Shown here piece after piece: positions 11,849-23,164 of a stretch of 64,000 nucleotides of DNA (its first letter is position 1; each line of letters opens with the position of its first letter). Where the stretch lies: the NCBI GenBank assembly GCA_012845835.1, contig JABAKD010000027.1:12818487-12882486 (forward strand), read 5' to 3'. The notes beneath the pieces were generated by a model. The model was not told the origin of the DNA and did no database searches. It saw only the letters and a list, made by a program, of their open reading frames with translations. Source of the DNA: Undaria pinnatifida. Lineage: Eukaryota; Sar; Phaeophyceae; Laminariales; Alariaceae. The translations under genes and the position numbers were made by a program.

Positions 11849-12330
11849 GTTCAAGGGCTCTGCTCCGCGGGCGGCTGACGCCGCCCGCTACGCTCGCGCA
11901 AGGAAGAATGCAACTAAAAAATGTAAAGGGGGCAGAAATAAGAGGCCCATGATTTGGTGCGAACAGCGAATTGATAATGCCAAGAGCTGCTCGTGCAGGG
12001 CACATTTCCCTGCCTGTGCTGTGCTGTGTGCTTGTTGGCGGTGTCACGCTCTGATCGGCAGTACGGGTGTAGTTTGCGTGGGGGGGGGGGCATGGGGACT
12101 GACAGAGATCAAATGAACAGAAAAAGAAAATAAGAGTATACAACAACACGTATACCTGGTACTGCTGTATGTTCAAAAGAAAGCACAGCGCAGCACGACA
12201 CAGCACCACAGCGCAGGGCAAGGCACGGCACGGTACGGCACCGTACGGCGCTGCGCTGCGCTGCTGGGTGTATAGCTAGGCTGATCTGAGCTGGGCGCGC
12301 ATTGTGATCCAACACCGTAGTACCTAGTAT
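11849..12330 (+). repeat. Family D interspersed repeat, copy 1
   Basis: The head AAGGGCTCCGCTCCGCGGGC can form a GC-rich hairpin with GCCGCCCGC. This is followed by CGCTACGCTCGCGCAAGG, a CCATGATTTGGTGCGAACAG segment, TACCTGGTACTGCTGTATGT, a (GCACGGCACG)-rich stretch and an end near CTGATCTGAGCTGGGCG. Other copies are at 18789, 25829, 57868 and a tail at 59773. There is no ORF and no clear TIR. A non-autonomous element of unknown class is likely. Confidence 0.75.
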
Positions 12331-12559
12331 ATATACAAACCTGGTATAGTCTTTTTTTTTTCCAGATCCTCCTGGAGATCCGGGTGAAAAAAGCTTAAGC
12401 TCCATAAACTTTCGTTTGTGTATCAGTTTTCATCCATCTGCAGAACGCAGACTTTGTGTCAACCTCGCCCCTCCGGTTTAGTCAACACTATGGACTTGCC
12501 GGCCTTCTTCGGCTGATCCCTATAGTAGTACCGGTGTAGTAGTACCGGTGTAGTAGTAC

Positions 12560-12872
12560 CGGTACGTGATTGAGTTTTGAAAAAAATAATAAAATACAAT
12601 TTGAGAAGGGCTGAAAAGCACTGATTCGGGCATTCGAGCCCCCCGCTCAGCCGTCCGCAGAGAAGAATATAAAGTTTGTGTAGGAAGCAAAACAAATGGA
12701 GGCCTCTCAGGAAATCGATATTATTATTTATTTATTTATTCATTTATTTATTTTTGTAAGTAGGTCTATAGGACTATCCACTAGACCACAGAGTCACTGT
12801 GACTTTGTGGTCTAGTGGAGAGACTGTCTGCTCTGAGCCTGGTGTGCGTGGGTTCGAATCCCGTTGTCATCG
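12560..12872 (+). repeat. tRNA-derived SINE, family A, copy with body
   Basis: The body near 12600-12760 (GGCATTCGAGCCCC, CTCAGGAAATCGATAT) is followed by a tRNA-like unit at about 12800-12872. That unit has an A-box-like TGGTCTAGTGG and B-box GGGTTCGAATCCC. The segment 12779-12820 is an inverted repeat (CCACTAGACCACA / TGTGGTCTAGTGG) that includes the A box. The anticodon arm does not fold properly, so this is a SINE or pseudo-tRNA and not a functional tRNA. Confidence 0.75.
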
Positions 12873-12934
12873 AAAAAAGTATATATTGCTGAAAAAAGAT
12901 GGTGAGAATCGCTGAAAAGAACACCACAGTCACT

Positions 12935-13038
12935 GTGACTTTGTGGTCTAGTATTATAGGCACTGACTTTGTGTGTCTAGAAGATAGAGCGTCCGCTAAT
13001 GAGCCTGGTGTTCGTTGGTTCGAATCCGGGTGTCATCG
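12935..13038 (+). repeat. tRNA-like SINE unit, family A
   Basis: A second tRNA-like unit with TGGTCTAG, a duplicated TGACTTTGTG segment, and B box GGTTCGAATCCGG. A poly(A)/GATCATCAC stretch and a body remnant (GGCGAGGAGAATGTCTTAAA, about 13083) follow. Confidence 0.65.
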
Positions 13039-13189
13039 GGAAAAAAAAATGATCATCACAAAAAAAAATTGATTCAGACGTCCGGCGAGGAGAATGTCTT
13101 AAAGTTAGCGTGGAAAACGGAGGCCTCATAAAAACAGCATTGATAGTATACTCATCAAAAAAGGAGACGATGAGAAGCGCTGAGAAGAA

Positions 13190-13280
13190 CACCACAGAGT
13201 TCACTGTGACTGTGTGGTCTAGTAGATAGACTGTCCGCTTATGAGCCTGGTCTTCGTTGGTTCGAATCCGAGTGTAAATA
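13190..13280 (+). repeat. tRNA-like SINE unit, family A
   Basis: Third unit in the cluster: TGTGGTCTAGTAGATAGACT then GGTTCGAATCCGAGTGT. It lies about 110 bases from the DUF4281 exon at 13388. Confidence 0.65.
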
Positions 13281-13387
13281 AATCGTCGTCCAGAAAACCG
13301 TTTCGGCTCAAACGTGCTATTAATACATCTACCGTAGCACGCGTCAGAAATGGTATAAGCCTACCTGGCAGGCATTTATCGTCTTAC

Positions 13388-13458
13388 CGAAAGTCATGAC
13401 GTAGATAGCGCTCTGGATCAGCGCGACCGTGTGCACCACGGCGGGGCGCATGTTCCAC
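13388..13458 (-). CDS. DUF4281 (ABA4-like) membrane protein, upstream exon
   Basis: The minus strand reads WNMRPAVVHTVALIQSAIYV then MTF(V), between a CAG acceptor (13459-13461) and a GTAAGA donor. The W-x-x-R-x-V-x-x-x-x-x-x-x-x-x-x-Y-V run matches the region after the first membrane helix in DUF4281. The exon enters in phase 2 and leaves in phase 1, so it joins the 10472-10643 exon with an intact Val codon. The first-helix exon (expected to end in ...FAPx) was not found upstream. The gene is therefore partial as annotated. Without the neighbouring exon, this 71-nt exon would not be convincing alone. Confidence 0.7.
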
Positions 13459-16400
13459 CTGCCGGTACAGCAACACATATGGGAGGGGCAATGCAATTAA
13501 TTAAGTCAGACTAAAAATACAAACTCGTTGGGACTGGTCGGTGTTACTTTGCCCGGTGCTTACTTCCTGTCGGTCATTTCGTGGTACGAAGTGTGTGGAG
13601 CACACGAAATCACGTCCCTTCTAATCCAAGATCTGTTTGATAAGTTCTCAAGATGTTGCCTAAGATCGCCGCCACAAATCCATCCCCCCCCCCCCGAAAA
13701 TTGGAAAGTTATAAAAGAAAAGAAAAATCGGGCCCGTAGACAACCGTCCAGGCAAACGTTGGCTGGTATCTTCGGAAATTAAACTTTATTACTAAACATC
13801 GGCTCGCCGTTAGCAACGGTCGACAATGATCGAATGATCGTGTACTGCCTGGGAATGCTGTTGTACCGCAGCTGCTCTACGTATCCTGCACAACCGGTGC
13901 GTTCTTTTGAATACATGCTCAAGCGAGCACGAACGAGTAAGACTCGCAAGATAACACACGCCGCTGCCCTGTCCTGCGGGGGGGCTGAGGGGTGAGTTTC
14001 CAACCTGATTTTGTCTATAATGTCAAGGTCTTTCCACAGACGACTCGCCCGGCGTCTGCGTTCTCCCCGTTGCAGTCGAGAAACTCAGCGTGAAAAATTG
14101 AAAAATGCGTCCTGTGTTATTTTGCTTGGTACAGTGGTATTTCGTACCCTTAAGAACATCCTGTATAAGCCAAGTTTGGGTGGCCTTATCTATGCGACGG
14201 TCTTGTCTCTTACTACTGTAAACATGATATCATACAAATTTCAAGGTAGTTGTTCTTCGTGACAAGCCGATTTATCTGGTCTTTTCCCGCGAAATTCTAA
14301 AAGCATACGCTGGTATATACCTAGTAAGGTATCAATACGAGTATACGATACTTATCCTTTAAACGAGGGCGAATAATTGCGTGCGCGTTTTGAGGCACTA
14401 CCTACTTGGAATCAGTGTGGGATGATTTAGCAGTATACACCAAGTCATTTGTATTTGGCACCTGGTACGATACGGTGAGTCCATAACGCAGCGGCCCGGA
14501 TCTGCTTTGCATTGACCAAACATAGAGCTTCATTTGCTTTGCATCGTAGTGCACCCATTGTATCGAAAGCCCATTTTTCTTTGCATTGACCAATCAGACC
14601 GATCTATTCCGCTTTGCATTTGCTTTGCATCGAGCCGCAAGGCGCAATTCAAACTGCTCTGCACCGCACCGTGCACGAACACTGCCTACATTTTGGAAGC
14701 TCGAATCTCTCTCTGCACACATCCCTGGACTCTCATGACCTGAGGATCACCGTACACATACCGATGTCCCCCATAAGCTAACTTTTTCGGTGAGGATGCC
14801 CCCCTGCGTCGACAACCACCACTGCCTAAAAACGTTACAGATCGGGTCTCGTTGGAGCAAAACTGAAGCCTTGACCTGACCGGGCGAGTCTGTTTTCCGT
14901 GCGGTACGTGCAGCAGCAAGGCCAGCAGCATGCAGCAAAATATCGTGAGTTGAAGGGTGCTGCTTTTGCTGGTGCTTTCATTTGCTTGACAGGTTGAATA
15001 TCGTTGTCCCGTAGGCTTCGTTTGACTGGATTCGGGTCACATTTGTTGATAGTAGCTTCGTACGCGCTACTGACATTGCGCACGGATACAACCAGTGCAT
15101 GAAACAGCAGTTACCAACTGTGTTGCAACAACGAGAATAGGCCCAGGACAGCGGCGGTAACATACTAGGTACACCGCAGAGGGTAGCAGACCGCTGGGGT
15201 TGCTACTGTGCAGTGGTAGGGGTTATGCACATTGCTTTGAGCGACTGCTGCGACGGTCGCGGCTGCTGTCTGCGGCATCCTACTGCACGCATTGGGCGAC
15301 AGTCATCGCGTAGTCATCTGGAGGATATGGGCGGTAAAATGTACGCTATCAACAGCAACGCGTGACAGCGGCAACAGCGGCAACTGGGTTGCTGCTGTAC
15401 AGTGATATAAGTTGTGTCTATTACTTTTAGACCTCTGCTGCTGCTGCTACTGCTACTGCTGCCCGTGGCTCTCAACCGCACGTACCGTATTGCCTGACGA
15501 CATGCACACAACGCACCTAGTCGATATACCGTTGTACCAGGTATAGCCTAACAGCAGCGGCGATAGGCGTGACAACAGCAACTGTAACATGAAGCAGCAG
15601 TAACCTCAGCAAGGGTGGGATTACTACTGTACACGAAGTAGTAGCTGTGTCGGTTCCGCTAGCTGCTGAGGATGATGCTGTCGTCTACGGTTTTCTGCTA
15701 TTCGTATCGCCGAGCAACTGTCGTCCTATAGTCATGTACACGTAGACAGATTGTTCAAGTACACAGGTTGTCAGGTGCACAGGTACTGTACTGGTAGGTA
15801 GGAACCTCAAGTAATCCGAGATAGGAGTCAACAGCATCTGTACAAGACCGTTTCTCTCTTCGCCCTTGCTTCATGAAAAAAAAGGTGCTCATCGATTGAT
15901 ATGATCCTCAACGTCGAAGCATCATCCGGGAGCACAATACGGCCTCGATAAGAGTGAGAAGCGCCGACAAGGGGAAAGGATTCCGCCACGATAAGGTGAT
16001 GTTGACTGGTTGTCGAGTAGATGGCGCGGAGGGACGATTCGTTCATATCTCGTTCAGGCTTGAACAATGTGCACTGCGACGCGTGTGATACGTGTCACAT
16101 TCTACCGTTGACACTCGAACTTGTCTCCATCTCACACCTCACATCCTTGCAACTTCTGGCCCCCATCAGCTACAGTATTGGCGTAATGGCATCCAGACGT
16201 TTTCCGCCTGTTGCCGTGTGACCTGGTTTCCCCAAAATAATTTCAGGACGTTGTGCGGTGGGCGTGAAGATCGCCACGCGCAACAATCAAGCGCCTGTTA
16301 GTGGAGTGGGGCTCAAAGCCGTGGCGGATGACCTCGGTGCAAAACCATACAAAGAATTCCCGGGGAGGGCGATGCGGTGAGTGGCAGTTGTCGATCTTCA

Positions 16401-18788
16401 TGTGCTCTGCCCATGTAATAACCTTCTACATGCAGTGTTCAATTTCAGAGCTTGAATCCAAAACCGCACCGCCCCGTCTGTGTGAAATCTGCATTGATTA
16501 GCATACCGCCGTTGACCCCTTGATGTTGTCTACTTTTTTTGTGGGTAAATTCATCCTGTGGCCACTGTTTTTTAATATGACAAGGCATCGGGCCAAACAG
16601 AAGACGCCCGTTGGGCCGAACGACAACTAAACTTCGCGCAGCCGTTCTGTTCTAGCAAGCACAGTGATACGTTAGGTTGTGCTGGCAAGTTTCAAACCAT
16701 TATCGTTCTCTCTGGCGTGTGTTATATCGTGTCGGGGTTGAGTACCAATTTAAGTCAAAATCACTTGTAGAGTCACAGATGACAAGACAAAGATTGTCCT
16801 AAGAGTGCAAACCATGTGAGCGAGTACAATGAGGTCGCGTCTCAGGCGCCTTTTTCTCTTTTGAGTTTGTGCCCAGTACCTTGTTCCGTGCTTGTTTCTG
16901 GGAACGCAAACGATTGCTTGCCTCATACGCCGTGGCCGGTTGGTAAAAATACCACCGAGCTGCTTATTGCCTGTCCCCTAATATGTCTCTTATCATCCCG
17001 ATTTCCAGTGCCCCAGACGGCGAATCTCAGTTGGAGCCCCCACGAGATCAAGCCGGGGGTGGAAGGCCTTGGCCAATTGGACCTGGTCTTTGATTTTATC
17101 TCATCAAGGTGAGCTTAGACGTACTTACGCCGGGGGGGGGGGGTGCATAGGTATGGATGACGAGACGACACAAATAAATATCATGGACAAGGCGGCTCGA
17201 TTGCTTCGTAGTACGACGCCGCACAGAGTTTGACCGCGTTGTCTATCATTAGCTCACTCTCACGACCGCAATAAAAATACGTCGTTGGTATGGTTGGGAT
17301 CATTGGAGATGATAAATGAATTACTCAACTCATCTGGGCGCTGTCAGCATCGTCGGAAGCTAATTGCGTGCCATTACGTATGATGTCTTCATGTTTAGCG
17401 AAAGAGTACAGTACGTGTATTCGGGACGGGGTAGTGCTAAACACAACTGAGAGTTGCAATGTTCCAGTAGGCAGCACTATTTATGTATTTATGGGTGCTT
17501 TCGATCGTAATTCAATTACAGTCACTCGCTCTGCATCCAAACCAGCCGCGGTGCAGTCTAGTTCTAGCGACTCCTCTCAAGGGCCATTGACCCCTCTCAA
17601 GGGTCGTTGTTGACGCTAATTTCCCGAGTGCTTCCAACGACGGCACAGGGGCACGGGTCCGGAATTGCAAGGAGTTGCTAGGGGTTTACGCTCAATGCTG
17701 ATAGACAATTTTCTGGAGTCACAACCGGGTGGTATTCGGCCGCAATTTCCCATGGTGGGATTGAAGAAGATACCATATACAATGGAATCTCGGGGCTAGT
17801 GCTGCGCGGATTGTTAGCAAGACCGGCGTGACGTTGGCGATTTTTTCGCTATATCTGGAGCGTGCAGTGGCAGAGACGACCACGTTGACGCAACAGATGG
17901 CACAAATAGGCCGTGCCGCTCAACACAACCATGGGTGGTTGAGCACCAGCTGCTCTGTAGGGAGCTGCGTTCGTGCATCTTTTTTTCGATTCGATGTATA
18001 CTGCCTGCCGCTATTCCATCGCAATTTCGAATTGCGGCGTTAGTGGTGAGTTTTCCGTGACTGCGAAACCCTTGTACCGCCATCCCCTGTGTCCTCTTTG
18101 CTGTTTGGTCTGTTCGCGCCGTTAGCAGGAGGTCTGCAAGCAAACTGCCTCTTCACAGCCGTCAAGCCCCAGTGGACAATTCTAAAAATTACCGTCAAGC
18201 CTTTCGCCACCTTGGTATCTCGAGCGCCGAGAAAGGGGAACCCGGCAGGTGCTGGACTTCACTGCCTTTGCGGCAAGCGGGAATGAAGCTGTAGCAATTC
18301 CAGAACGAGGTGTGCTGGCCGACCAACTAGAAGCAGAAGGCTGCGAGTGCAACTCATTCACAGGATTTTTAACAAAGACGTCGAAGCGAACCGGGCATTA
18401 GCAACAACACCAGCAAGCACACCACCCTTCCGAGAGCCCCTGCGTCGCAAACAGCTTAAGCATGACCAGAACCGTGTGGTTTCGCTTGTGCTGTAAACGG
18501 AGTAGAGGTGGAAGGGGCAATCGACCATGTTATGGGGTGTTGGTGCTAGGGTGGGGAGGTGATGTGATGATCGAGGGAATAGAGAAGGCGGTGACGTTGG
18601 CAACGCTGAGGAGAGAGGTGGAGTTGTGGGTGGAGTGCCGCCGAAAATAAAATAGAACGCTGAAGTGGGTGGCCGCCGTTTTATACCTACGCAGACGTGC
18701 AGCACGTGCCAACCAGTAGCGCCCAGGTTTGGTTTGGGTGGACCCACGGCTGATGGGCAGCAGGTCTGAACAGGAATAGTTTCCATAC
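13459..18788. other. Gene-free stretch; possible 5' part of DUF4281 locus
   Basis: No exon could be supported, though the missing N-terminal DUF4281 exon must lie upstream on the minus strand and may be here. Seen features: a cluster of five TTTGCAT motifs (14508-14630), CAG/CTG-rich sequence (15180-15700), a G-run (17133-17144), and a possible plus-strand exon-like segment ending at GTGAGC (17110) without recognisable homology. Confidence 0.4.
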
Positions 18789-19530
18789 AAGGGCTCCGCT
18801 CTGCGGGCGCTGAAGCCGCCCGCTACGCTCGCGCAAGGAAGATTTCAACTCAATGTGAAGGAGGGAGAAAGAAGAGGCCCATGGTTGGGTGCAAATAGCG
18901 ATTTGACAATGCCAAGAGATACTTGTGCAGAGCTAATTGCCCTGTCTTGCTGTGCTGTGCTGTGTGTTTGTTGGCGATGTCACGTTCTGATCGGCAGTAC
19001 GGGTGTAATTTGCGGGTCCCGGGGGAAAAAAACGTGGGGGCCGAGAGAGGACAATCAACTGGAGAAAGCAAAAAGACGAGAGCACATGACACGTACTACA
19101 TCCCGGTACCTGGTACTTCGCATCATACCTGGTACAGTATACTGCTGTATGTTCGAACGAAAGCACAGCGCAGCACGACATAGCACCACACCGCACCGCA
19201 GGGCAAGGCACGGCACGGCACCGCACGGAGCTGCTGAGCTTTATATAACTGGGCTGAGCTGAGCTGGGTGGGGGTGCATGTATTGTGATTCAGCAATAAT
19301 GTAGTATGTACAAACAAACCTGCTGTTGTAATATGATCGCACAGATACGAAATCGTGTTGGCAGAAAACAAACTTGAAGGAAGTAGCTGGAAAGTCAAGA
19401 CACAACTGAAAAAATGAGAAAAAATAAGTAAAATAATACACGGTGGAGCGAAGAAAAGCTGGACCGTTCCGCAAGTGATGGACGGAGGCGGTGCCCAAGT
19501 GGGACCCCCGGAGATGCCAGGGATGCACCA
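18789..19530 (+). repeat. Family D repeat, copy 2
   Basis: It has the same order of blocks as copy 1: GGGCTCCGCTCTGCGGGCG head, CCATGGTTGGGTGCAAATAG, GGTACCTGGTACTTCGC, GCACGGCACGG tract, GCTGAGCTGAGCTGGG. The homology to copy 3 continues through GGACCGTTCCGCAAGTGATG near 19460. Confidence 0.75.
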
Positions 19531-21169
19531 ACCGAGCACTTCAGAAGGGTGAAAATATGTATTTTCCTATGTGATTCCATTCAAGCTTTGAAACGTCGAG
19601 GCCGCGTCGTCGTTGTCCCCGGATGCACGCAAAGCAAACGACACCTACCGGAGGCAATGCCGAAGGTAGAAAGGGAGTGTCTTGTTAGCACGTCATGAGG
19701 AGCGTGCAGAGGCAGCTAAATCGGGATGCGATTATAAGCCGGTGCAAGCCTCGCACATACATGATTATTCGTACGTGCGTTTTAATCAGTACCTGGCATC
19801 GGCAAGATTTACGGTCGGCCCAAGTCTCGTCTCAGTGGTTTGACCAAAGAAACGCCCTATATACATCGCATGTCCGAGTACGGATTGCAACTAAAGACGA
19901 TGACTATCGGTACTATGATGCACCTGCTACATACCAGGCTATATGAAAGGACAATCTGTACTCTCCGTCCCGAGTTCTGTATGCTGCTGTACATTTTCAT
20001 GAACCTTCCGCTTGCTGTATGTCTCGAGGTGCCACGTCCGCGTATCCTACCAAACAATAAAGATATCCTCAGAACAGCACTAAACAGCAGCATTGCATTC
20101 GTTGCATAGACGACTACCGCGGCTGTACGTGACATTTATGGTGACATCGAATCTACTCAACACCCGTTCCACACGCGTAATCGGCACATAATCGGATATA
20201 GCAGCACAGAGCGGCTGTAATCCCTTAAGGCATCGCATCCAAAACCCTGTTTTTTCCGTTTACTTACGCACCGCAGGGGGTTCCCACAAAAATTCAGCGG
20301 GCTTCCCCCGCGAAAAAAAAATTAAAAAGCTGGCCTGGTACATCCTAAATTTGCGGTATGATACCAGATACCAGGTAGTTGTTTAGCAGTACTATGTACC
20401 AGGTACCTGCTTTGTTCTTTTTCTAATCCTCCGGCGGACGAGGAAAAATAAAGCTCACAAAACTTCCACTTAAGTTCGCGGATGCCGTGTGTCATTTTAA
20501 CTCAATTGTATTCGCAATCCAGCGCTAGCTGGCGCATCTTCAGTTCGCGTGGTAGCGACAGCGCGAGCTGTTCCAAACGGCGGCCACCGTTTCTACTCCA
20601 GTAGCGCAAGCTACCGTTGTATACGGATGCGTGAGAATGCTGACCCGACCTGATCCCAGGGGATCAGGTGCGGTGGAGATAGCCACCCGGAACGTCATCA
20701 TGTTCCGGGTAGCGTAGGACTTGCGCAAGCTCACCCACTAACACCCCCCCCCGCCAGGAGGAAACATCCTTTCACCGGACTCGGTCCAGAGTTACAATCC
20801 ACCCTACCCACTCGGGCGTTGGTCCTCGAACTGGTATTTAACAAAATATGTACACGTATAATTGTCACAAAAAAAATCGTTTGGGCATTTATGTCTTCCT
20901 GCTCGCACCTTTGTCCGAAACGTCGGATGGGGTGGGCACAATTCGACCGTCGAGGTCACGATGCCGGAGGTTGGGGCGCGATCCGTGCAGTGTGTCGCGC
21001 GTGGCAAGCCTTTTAAACTTTTTTGGCCTTGGGCATAACTAGGGCAAATCCCCGGGTTTCCGCAACATGCCCGGGGTTGGGTTTCTACATCCTCTATCCC
21101 TGTGTACGCACGTGAGATTTGCATGCAAACCGGGTTTTTCTGCTCGTAGAGGGTACACGTACATTTCCC
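19531..21169. other. Gene-free stretch with two perfect short hairpins
   Basis: Perfect inverted repeats CCTGATCCC-AG-GGGATCAGG (about 20649-20668) and ACCCGGAAC / GTTCCGGGT (about 20682-20707) sit about 15 bases apart. GTACCAGGTAC motifs occur at about 20366 and 20397. No gene was recognised. Confidence 0.45.
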
Positions 21170-22200
21170 TATTTTTCCACAGAGCGCCACGTTACGATCC
21201 CGCCGCCCAGCAGAAGTCCAGCCCCCTAGCAGCAGCAGCCTGCAACTCTACGCGCGTGTGGCGGCTGTTGTATTGTAGGTGATTACTTTGATCCGAGCCT
21301 GCGATGCTCTACCCGCCTATACGCCAATACCTCTCGCTGCTGCTACTTCAGTCAAGTGACATGCCGGCGTAAAGTGTAAGGATCGTTTGAGTATCACATT
21401 ATTACTCAAATTTTCCTTATATTTATGTTCATGTTGGTGTGCTGCTTATATGATATCATACCATACCAAGAGAGCACAACGCTACAACTCTGCCGCACAG
21501 CGCCCAACAGCAGTCAAGCCCCCTAGCAGCACCAGCCTGCAACTCTATGCGCGTGTGGCTGCTGTTGTAGTAGGTGATTGCTTTGATCGGAGCCTGCGAT
21601 GCTCTACCCGCCTATACGCCAATACCTCTCGCTGCTGCTGCTTCTGCTGCTTCCGTCAAGCGACAAGCCGGCGTAAAGTGTAAGAACCATTTGAATATCA
21701 CATTAGTACTCAAACGGTCCTTATATTTATGTTCATGTTGGTGAGCTTCTTATATGATATCGTACCATACCAAGAGAGCACAACGCTACAACTCTGCCGC
21801 ACAGCAGCAGCGGTACTCGTAGGCAACACCATTTAAGATCGCAAATGACAAACGGCAGACAACATGCGGAGAGCACAACGCTAGCCTGTGATGCTCTACC
21901 CGCCTATACACCACTAACTCTCGCTGCTGCTGCTACTGCTGCTTCTGCCAAGTGTCAAGTGACATGCCGGCGTAGAGTGTAAGGATAGTTTGAATATCAT
22001 ATTAGTACTCAAACTATTCTTATATTCATGTTCATGTTGGTGTGCTTCGTATATGATGTCGTACCATACCAAGAGAGCACAACGCTACAACTCTATACCC
22101 TACAGCAGCAGCGGTGGGCAACACGATTTATGTAAGATCGCAGATGATAGGCAGCAGACAACAGCACAACGCTACAACCCTGCCGCACAGCAGCAGTGGT
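21170..22200. repeat. Tandem array, about 300 bp x 3.5, with conserved hairpin
   Basis: Units share GATGCTCTACCCGCCTATAC, TGCCGGCGTAAAGTGTAAGG, TATGTTCATGTTGGTG and GAGAGCACAACGCTACAAC. Each of the three full units has a stem-loop at 21377-21421, 21681-21724 and 21980-22023. The hairpin starts are 304 and 299 bases apart. Degenerate pieces continue to about 22500. Confidence 0.8.
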
Positions 22201-23164
22201 AGATGACATATGTGCGCTTTGCGTGTCCTCGCTATGCTGCGGCGAGTTGCTTGCGTCGGGAGCCTGTCATAATTTGTCACCCCACCATACCACACGTTTC
22301 TGCTGTGCTGCCGCTCTGGGTGCGCGTGTCCATCGATGCGGAAACATAGGGACCTTTGTAATAGTAATAATTTTGATACCAACCCATCCTTATACATTTA
22401 CGTCCACAGAGGCAGTTATGATTTAACGAGTATTTTTTCTGTGGTTTTCGCGAAGATCGCAGATGGCAAGACAGCAGACAACGTGTGGAGAGCAAAACGC
22501 TACAGGTGGGATCATGTGCGTGCGCGTGCTGTATCCTCTATTTACGGCGGCGAGTTGCTTTTTTTGTCGTACCATATGTCATGTGTTATTGTCCTCTTGC
22601 TCCCTCGTTCTCGATACGTGTCGCATCACGCCACACGTGCCCCTTCTCGCTTCTTGGCGGTCCCTAAGCTGGAGTTCGAATTGTGACGCTTTTCTCGGAA
22701 TCATACATATCATACGGTGTAAACGTTTTGTGTTATCAAGTGGTGCGGTGTGTATTTTCTCAGCAACAGATCGATCGTGGGCATGTCTATATCGAGGATA
22801 CCCAAAAAGTGCTAAAAGTACTGCTATCAAGTACACCCAACAAGTACTGTGCGGGTAAAATGCGAATTCATTATTTTTCCAGGCAAGAATTTGTTGTATG
22901 ACGTACAAACAAAAATGATCATTGCGTCCGGTAGTGAAAATAATGTGTCCTTGCGGCACTCCCCTAGGCACTTCCCTGAGGGGAACCTTGTACAAAATAT
23001 AGTTACAAAGGGGTTACCTTATACCAGGTACTTGACAAGTTCACGAGAAAGAACATCTTGCTGTCGAGTGTTTGCGTTAAAGGAATTCAATCTAAAAATG
23101 CAAGCAAATAATCCCGCCCAGCGAACTTTGAAGAAAGAACTTGCCAAAAACGGCATGAAAATTC

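Larger units (their letters stand above)
10644..13387 (-). other. Intron of DUF4281 gene, 2.7 kb, built of repeats
   Basis: The donor GTAAGA lies at 13382-13387 (minus) and the acceptor at 10644-10645. It contains a family C end (10785-10865), a tandem array (11030-11770), a family D repeat (11849-12330) and a tRNA-like SINE cluster (12560-13280). Almost its whole length is repetitive, so the intron seems to have grown by insertion. Confidence 0.7.

Noticed and set aside
16980-17112. Possible plus-strand exon with acceptor TTTCCAG and donor GTGAGC
   Set aside because: The peptide (LSWSPHEIKPGVEGLGQLDL) resembles no family I know and no partner exon was found.
20240-20275. Donor-like GTAAGT on minus as the missing DUF4281 first exon
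   Set aside because: The sequence before it does not encode a hydrophobic helix ending in the expected FAP motif.
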